64,000 bases of DNA from assembly GCA_018524725.1 (NCBI GenBank), contig JAEUWP010000263.1, positions 35,669 through 99,668 on the forward strand, given 5' to 3'. The stretch is from Podaxis mareebaensis (taxonomy: Eukaryota; Basidiomycota; Agaricomycetes; Agaricales; Agaricaceae). Below the pieces are notes generated by a model, which was given only the letters and a program-made list of their open reading frames with translations, had not been told where the DNA came from and searched no databases. The translations under genes and the position numbers were made by a program. Every line of letters starts with the position of its first letter. The stretch's first letter is position 1. Below are positions 57,428 through 64,000 of this stretch, piece by piece.

Positions 57428-57790
57428 CCCTGCAGTTCCAGGAGCTCGATATCGTAGTCCTTCACCAAGGCAAGCACTGCTGCTAACGGCTTTCTGGCAA
57501 TTCCAATTTCCCATGCCCAGGAACGTACCACATCACTTCTCTCGCCGCAGCTGCCCTTCGTCCGCGTGTCATCACTGCATTTCATTCCAATCCCTACGTG
57601 CGACCTTACTGATTTTCCCTTTCAGAACAGTTGGATACGCATGAACCACGCCCTTTACCGACGCACATCTTCCAGAATTCGGAACCGGCGCACTTCACCT
57701 AAGAGCCCGAGATCCCAGATAGATTTATCAAGAACCGAGTCGCTAGAGACTCCATGACACACCCTAGCCTCTTCAAACCATCCTATACTC
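57428..57790. repeat. Duplicated segment S, copy 2
   Basis: Counterpart of 50757-51116, directly right of the TIR element. Divergence includes many substitutions and small gaps. It has no intact coding potential. Confidence 0.75.
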
Positions 57791-59003
57791 GATGAATGAT
57801 GTCGTGGTCCAACCAGCTGGGCCCAACGACCCGTTATTCTACATTCTAAGGGTGGCGAAACGCAAATCATGTAGCTTCCATACGCCGGGATGCTGCCTCA
57901 GTCGCTCGTACTTGGAGTTTAAGGGAGTTGAGTGGAGCACGGTCGTCTCTTATTATTGGTGAGGTCGCAGCTATCGTAGACAGCAGCTGGTGAGATTTCC
58001 CCTCCACCTCCGAGTGCTTGAACGATGCTCTTCGAGTCCGAGATCCCCCCGATCCCCCCACGCATCCGCTATTTCATTCCGATGATATGCCTCCAATGCT
58101 TACGGCTCTCATATTCCCTGTCCGTTATCCCGAATGTCTCACTTAGTATTTGTAGGGACTTTAACTCTCGCAATTTACGTATCATAGTGGACGGTATTTT
58201 GGCCTGCGAATTTAGTTACTGTATACATTTAAAAAAGCAGTGCAACATGACACAGCGCTCAGTATATTGTCCATGTGAAGGACCGGATGCGTGATTCTGC
58301 CACGACTGCGCAGTACGACCAACAGGCGTCGCGACTCACGGTAAAAATGGGTTATCAAAGGTGTTGACAGAAAAACCACGCCTCGGATCTCCGGGTATTT
58401 GGATACCGAGTGATATCGCACGAAGGCCACACTTCATTAGCGCTTTTTCGGGACACAGCAGGTGATTCCGTGTCTAAAGGGCACCGATGGATCACACGGA
58501 ATTTGTTCTCCCGGTGCTAATAGGATTGAGCGCTACGGATGATAGCTATGTTCCAGGGTTATCTCCTCAAATGATTATGGCGAGCTGAGTTTAACGCTGC
58601 GTGGGCGACGGTACGTCAATAAATCTCATTCCCCGGGATGGTTGGTGCATAATGGTCGACTGCATGAGTTTTGTTGGCTAGATGGATCTCCTTCCAAAAT
58701 GCGAGTGAGGTTTGATCGTAGCTACTGCCCACTCAGAGCTCCGAGGGCCAGGTGGTTGATGCGAGTGACCTATTCAGGGAAGGGGTGACAACACCATAGG
58801 CATCATTCTCATATATTTGTCCAAAATACATTTTCTGATCACACAAACGTATCGAACGGAATTGTTGGTTAAATCATCATCTAATGATACATAACAAGAT
58901 TGTCCCTACTTAACTGCTCTACCATGTTGCCCATGTGGACCCCATCGTTGATATATGTCTCATATTTAAGGTGCATTGAGAGCAAGTCGTAGCCTACGTT
59001 CCT
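57791..59003. other. Spacer without a supportable gene
   Basis: Short frames only. The right 100 bp should hold the promoter of the DUF6533-type gene. Confidence 0.5.
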
Positions 59004-60570
59004 ATGTCTGAACTTACTCCACTCCTCCCTATTATCTGGCAAGCTCGAGCCCTTCAGGTATGCTCTTGCTCGCTCCTGACTCGCGCCCGGCTGACACTGG
59101 CAATATACCTGAAAGTATGTGAAAGGTAGCTGAACATTCTTCGATCCTAGATTTTCAACGTTACTCAATGACACTTGCTTTCAGTGGCAATGCTCACCGT
59201 TTTCGCATATGACTATCTGAGCATGCTTCCTCGGGAGGTACGGTCTATTGACTTGTCCCATGATACGGTTGATATTAATAACCGACGCAACAGATAAAAT
59301 ATATATGGAGCACAAAATGGACTCGTCTCAGTTACTTCTATATTGTCTGCCGCTATATTTTGTTGATCTATCTCTTGTTCCTGGTGCTCCGTGAGTCAGT
59401 TTTATATTAGGCTTCAACTTACATCTGAACGTGGCTCTTCTGGTCTGAAAGCTGCCTTGATGGGTCACAAGAGCGTATGCCGGTCGTTTCCTTCTGTCAG
59501 GCTTATCCATTCAAATGGTCTTTTGTTCTAGGTTGAGCTTTGCCTCAGATTGACGTGCGCTAGTGTGTGTGCGTGAGGCGATTCTCACCGTGACCTGCTC
59601 ACTAACAGGTTTCACGCTTATAGGGTTGGCTACAATGGCGGTAGTCTCCGCGATGCGTGAGCTTTATTGGAACTATTTGACCTCCAAACCCGTCGATTCA
59701 CTTATTCCTCTCAAGTATGTTTCTGTCTGCGTGCATATGCACTGTGGGGTGCAACAAAAGGGGCGGCTATTGTTACAGGCGTCCTCGCCATTGTGAGTTT
59801 GTGGATTTTCTCCACGTTCTGGGTGCACGTTTTTGTGACCTTATTCAATGCAGACTGTAATTGTTGTCTCAGTGGTCATTGACGTACTGAGTACACTCCA
59901 GATCTCAAGTGCATCTCACGACGATGTTCTGAAGTCACTGGATACCAATCCACTGTTGGGTACCTGAATCTCTTCGTCTAACATTTTGCTATCTCAACCC
60001 ACCGTCGTACAGCATTATTTCCACCGTGTAGTCTAATTAATCGGTCATCATCCAAGGTCAATGTTTCCATGATAGCCAATATCACCGTGTTGATATGCGA
60101 TTTTAGTACGTCATGATATTCCGATTTGTCCTCGTTTGATCGTTCCGACAGTTTTACCACAAGTTCTCACTTTTTTGGTCTTGCTGGCAAAATCTTGGAA
60201 GTACCATCAAAGCTCGAGCAACCTTGTCAATAAAATACATCAAGATGCAGTCGTCTATTTCTCCCTCAACCTCGGTGAGTAGCCATGTATTTGGACATGA
60301 TTCATCTGGATAACAAGAAGAACAATGAAGGTGCCTCAGTTATCTCTGTGATTCTCTACTTCAAGCTTCCAGGACTCCTGACCCAAGTCGGACCAATGTG
60401 AGTAGATCGCGTTTCAATATACGCTTTTGGGATATGAACGTCGTTCTGCTAGTTTCGGACCAGTCATGTATAGCATTCTATCCTGTCGGGTTTTCTTACG
60501 ACTCCGTGAGCATGGGGCCGGACACAGCAACAAACTACTCAGGATGTCACGCTCCACCGGAGGACCTTGA
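59004..60570 (+). CDS. DUF6533-type seven-transmembrane protein
   Basis: Thirteen exons: 59004-59057, 59116-59125 (10 nt), 59185-59237, 59294-59390, 59452-59474, 59532-59562, 59609-59656, 59716-59792, 59854-59959, 60013-60105, 60152-60274, 60331-60397, 60453-60570 (900 nt, 299 aa; all phases agree). The N-terminal domain matches DUF6533: VAMLTVFAYDYLSMLPREIK then YIWSTKWTRLSYFYIVCRYI. Later landmarks are CLRAYALWGATKG, DVLSTLQISSAS, SSNLVNKIHQDAVVYFSLN, ISVILYFKLPGLL and the C-terminal SILSCRVFLRLREHG, all usual for this basidiomycete 7-TM family. It is predicted to sit in a membrane with receptor-like topology; no ligand is known. Strongly expanded in Agaricomycetes by established knowledge. 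Confidence 0.82.
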
Positions 60571-61000
60571 CTTCACTCATCTGTGCACGTTTGAAGTTGG
60601 GCTATTGGTTGTAGGGTAGGATAGGGCTGTGCGGTGGAAGCCTTCTCCGACGGGGCTTTATAACTCTGATTTGTATGGCTTTGACGTGCCCCCTTCCAGG
60701 ACTGTACGGCAGAAGTGTTCAATACCCTCTTTTTTGATAGTGACTCTAGTGGATTCTCCTGGACATGTTTCATTTACTGCGGACAAGCGTGTTTTCATCA
60801 CATGGAATGTTAGGCACCTAGTAGTCAAAGCTAGATAAGACGTCGTAGTTTCAATACTATTGTCGGTCTGCCTGGCATCATCACCCAAGGCCTGTTCAAT
60901 GGTTAATACGCAAGGCAGACACGGACACCGGGCATCAAGTGACCAAAGCCGGCCATCAAACCTTTATCTCTCCCTCCTTCTCCTCCTCTCCTCGTCCCAG

Positions 61001-62884
61001 ATGCCACAGCGCTACCCACAGTACCCAGATCCCCCTAATTTTACAGACTGGGAGTCCTACGACAAGTTCCGAGAGACTTGGACCATTCCCTCCATCCCCA
61101 CCCTCCTCAGCACCAGCACCACGCGGCCAGATGGCACGAAGGCTAGCCTCGTGCAACAGATGCTTGAACAGCTACGGAATGGTGCTCCGGGTTTTACTGA
61201 GTTTGCGACGTCCGGGGCCTCGAATGGTGAACGGACGGTTTCTGTTCCGCTGCAAAAGTTGGATCGGTGCTACGTTTGCGCAAAAACAGAGGGGTTGAGG
61301 TTGTGTAATTCCTGTGCTTCGGTGAGTTCTTTTAGTTTCGATTTTCGGAGTAGGTATACTAAGTAATTCCGTCATTATCTGTGTTTCAAAGGCGATATAC
61401 TGCTCGAGGGAGTGTCAGAAACAAGACTGGAAGGAGCATAAACAAGTCTGCGGTGCGCCACCTCAGCCACCCTCTTGGGACATCTATCTCACTCTTCGCC
61501 AGCGCATACACATCAAATCAACTTAAAAATATTCCATCCTTTTATTGCATACATGTTCGAATATCTCCGCGCCCGGCGCGCACCCCACCACAACCCCGAC
61601 AATTTCCACCCAGCCCTTTGTCACAAAATCCTCAAAGCTCCCATCCCTGGTCCACGCAAATCCAAACCCAACACCTCTGACAAGCCCATCCACCACACTG
61701 TAACTCTAGGGGATACCCATGACATGGAAGAGGGGCGTGGGATAACGACTTGGATTCGCGGAGCAAAGGCGATGGAAGACAGGATGAAATTGTACAATCA
61801 AGTCATTCGCGAGACGTTCACATTCGAGTTGACGGTTTCAATCTCATTAATTTTGCTGTCCGAGATTTACTCAACATATCTCGTTCGCAAGAAGGATATC
61901 TCTAACATTATTGATGAAGAAGACGACGAGTATGAGGCCATTCGTCGCTACTTGTACCCTGAGACCGAACTCTCTGACCCATGGGAGGCTCGCACATGCT
62001 TTCGACTCGAGTACGGACGAAGCCCCATCTCCGATTTTGGGATCTGCAAAGGCCGTATCGTGGGCAAATCCAACCGCCTCCAGACGTATACCTACTACGA
62101 CCCGAAGGCGAATACACGTACGATGGTGCACGACCCGGATAACCACTACTGGTTGTATTTCCGAACGATAAAGGGTGAAGAAATCACATTGGATTGTACG
62201 AGTTATTCGTTTGGGATGGAGGCGTGTGTGGATGCGTCTCATTGTTTAGAGAAACTGCCAGAGGTGTTGAGGATGAAAGGAAGTGTGAGGGTTCCGGCGA
62301 ATTTCAAGACCCCGTTGGACTCCGCTGCTGCTACGTCGTCCGGATCATCGACAAAGAACCAACCCTACATTCTGGTGGAGGAACATCGCTTCTCAGTGAT
62401 GCACAACACCGACTTGCACTCTGCCATCTCCAAGACTTACCTACACGAAACCCCGCGCGAAAAAACCATCATTCGCAATTTTATGAACACCCTCCTCGCC
62501 GCCGGCACCAGCACGCCCAAGCAGTGTACGTTTGAACAAGAAGAACGCGTATGGTGGTACCGCGTCCTCGGGTCTCCGATGCTCACACAGGTGTTGGCTG
62601 GTCGACATTGGCAGGATTGGGGAAAAACTATGATACACCACGATAATCTGTGGGATCGAGTCAGATCGGGATCTGCACCGGGAGCGCCTGGGAAGAATGC
62701 GGAAGTGAACGAGCTGTTGAAGGGTTCGAGATTCGATCCACGTTGTAAAGAATTCCTGCGCGATCCAGCTGGAGAGTCCGGGAACACGAACGGGAATACG
62801 AGCGGAAGCGCGGGATTTGGGGGGTTGTGGGGCTTGATAAATGAAGCTATGGGATTGGATTGGAGTGATCGATGTCAGAATTGA
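61001..62884 (+). CDS. MYND zinc-finger protein
   Basis: Three exons, 61001-61321, 61392-61452, 61503-62884 (588 codons, 587 aa). The MYND finger spans the first two junctions: CYVCAKTEGLRLCNSC, then AIYCSRECQKQDWKEHKQVC, with the full C-x2-C, C-x2-C, C-x3-C, H-x3-C ligand set at about residues 89-128. MYND domains bind proline-rich peptides and recruit partners. The rest (about 450 aa) has no domain I recognise; it includes an acidic stretch DEEDDEYEAIRRYLYPE and a C-terminus rich in Gly/Asn/Ser (ESGNTNGNTSGSAGFGG). Start ATG 61001 directly follows a pyrimidine-rich tract. The role is unknown; a regulatory or scaffold protein is likely. Confidence 0.85.
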
Positions 62885-64000
62885 TATTCTTGGGTGAGTG
62901 TATGCACAATTTGTTCCGGGACATCGTGGACTCGAGGTTTGTTGTACGATGAATTCGTCTGTATTTTTGTGTTGTAAGTATACTACTATTACTTGTAACC
63001 CCGAATTGTGCGATGTGGAATACCCTCGTCCTGTATCTTATTGGGTCGCAACACAATAGCGGCTTTCAGGTCTCCAGCAAAACGGAACCAAGTCAGATGG
63101 GAATTCTGCTTGTGTAGATAGCATCACGGTCGTGCGCGAGAACCACAGCATCATCATTGCAATCCATCTCTCTGATGCTCCTCTGTACTTAGTACATCAG
63201 GTACAAAGGCAGTGAAGATTGCCACTGCAATGGCCCCGATAATGTGACCCAACAATACTCGGTATGGTGTCCATGCGAAGGGCTAGAACTTGCTTAATCA
63301 GAAATAATCCAAGAACATTCCAGTCGTGATGAAAGGAAGCGGATATCGAACGCGTTGATGTGGAAGGACTGCCTGTTTTATCTTGGGGTTGGATACTCTA
63401 CGGCACGCGGTGGCAATAGGATCACCACATAGATGGTCATACTTCAAAGATCATGTTCTATGATTCTTTGAAGGACCGCGATAGGTCACAGGAGCTTTGT
63501 CCTCTCGGCTACTGCTAATCGCGTAAATAGTCCATGTTCCACGTTTCATCCATATCTGCCATATCGATGCTAGCCTCTCAGGAATGAGTTTTCTTGTTTG
63601 TGGCGGCAGGTAGCATACGATGGGAGTATCAGTACCAGACTTCTCGTAGGAATTAAAAGCCGGACAGATATCTGATGACCGATCTTCAAGCAAGAGGTGC
63701 CGGCTTCACCGTTTTATCGTGCCGGCGGCACGTTTTAGCACTAAGTCCGCTTCCGCAAGTCAAAATTCCGTCCAGAGTTGCCCGCTCGAATTGGAGGCTG
63801 CAATTCCATAGGTGCCACGCTCGTGAATCAGTCCAAAAATACTTCCCACGAGCACAGACTAGAGTGTTAAGCCATCATCCGCGAGGAGTCGTTCCATTAT
63901 GATTGAACTTAATTGCACCGGACCCATCAGCAGAAAGGCTGAAACTATACATACCAAAAAATATCAATACATATACTGAAATGTACTAAAAACCACAAAA
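62885..64000. other. Right edge without a supportable gene
   Basis: Beyond the MYND gene only short frames appear. Exons of a gene that continues past the window edge cannot be excluded. Confidence 0.4.

Noticed and set aside
58881..59174. 97-codon minus-strand open frame
   Set aside because: Antisense to the first exons of the DUF6533 gene, which has a complete 13-exon model with consistent phases.
1..64000. CRISPR array or prokaryotic defence system
   Set aside because: No regularly spaced direct repeats, and the whole window has fungal gene structure.

Overview
The window looks like a gene-dense stretch of an Agaricomycete (mushroom-forming Basidiomycota) nuclear genome. Nearly every coding gene is cut by many short introns of about 43-66 nt with GT(A/G)NGT donors and CAG/TAG acceptors. 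Several families are typical of basidiomycetes: FunK1 kinase-like protein, DUF6533-type 7-TM protein, a clade-typical orphan 7-TM family and a FAR-17a/AIG1-like membrane protein. Two tRNA-Glu genes and no bacterial-style operons fit a fungal chromosome. All exon models below were built by hand from reading frame, splice sites and recalled family sequences. No alignment or RNA data were available.

Layout. 1-5.7 kb: three tandem minus-strand copies of an orphan 7-TM gene; the left one runs off the window and carries a 1-nt frameshift. 6.2-7.4 kb: farnesyl diphosphate synthase, head to head with tRNA-Glu(CTC). 7.9-8.4 kb: a tiny secreted six-cysteine protein that appears to need a 1-nt exon. 9.1-10.7 kb: aldo-keto reductase copy 1, then tRNA-Glu(TTC). 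11.8-16.9 kb: full ABCB-type transporter. 17.2-19.2 kb: dihydroxyacetone kinase. 19.7-20.9 kb: unknown membrane protein. 22.9-25.9 kb: two adjacent degenerate zinc-finger paralogues. 26.1-26.9 kb: cyclophilin. 27.4-30 kb: FunK1 kinase-like gene. 31.4-32.9 kb: ATP-grasp protein. 34-35.2 kb: BTG/Tob-like protein.

35.7-43.9 kb holds a possible L-arabinose group: an MFS sugar transporter, a divergently transcribed GH51 alpha-L-arabinofuranosidase, and aldo-keto reductase copy 2. Copy 2 is a segmental duplicate of the gene at 9-10.7 kb. 44.3-45.1 kb: broken remnant of a TypA/BipA-like translational GTPase. 45.8-47.7 kb: MFS transporter of the allantoate/nicotinate permease type. 49.3-50.3 kb: FAR-17a/AIG1-like membrane protein whose start codon lies 11 nt from a perfect 31-bp inverted repeat. 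50.4-58 kb: duplicated and decayed fragments of that locus, a HET-like membrane protein gene and an 814-bp TIR element. 59-60.6 kb: DUF6533-type 7-TM protein. 61-62.9 kb: MYND zinc-finger protein.

The most unusual signal is the density of micro-exons: 1 nt in the secreted peptide gene, 4, 5, 7, 9, 10, 10 and 12 nt in the sugar transporter, and 10 nt in the DUF6533 gene. Each restores a frame that otherwise breaks. The second theme is local duplication and decay: the 7-TM tandem array, the aldo-keto reductase pair, and the FAR-17a locus with its relics.
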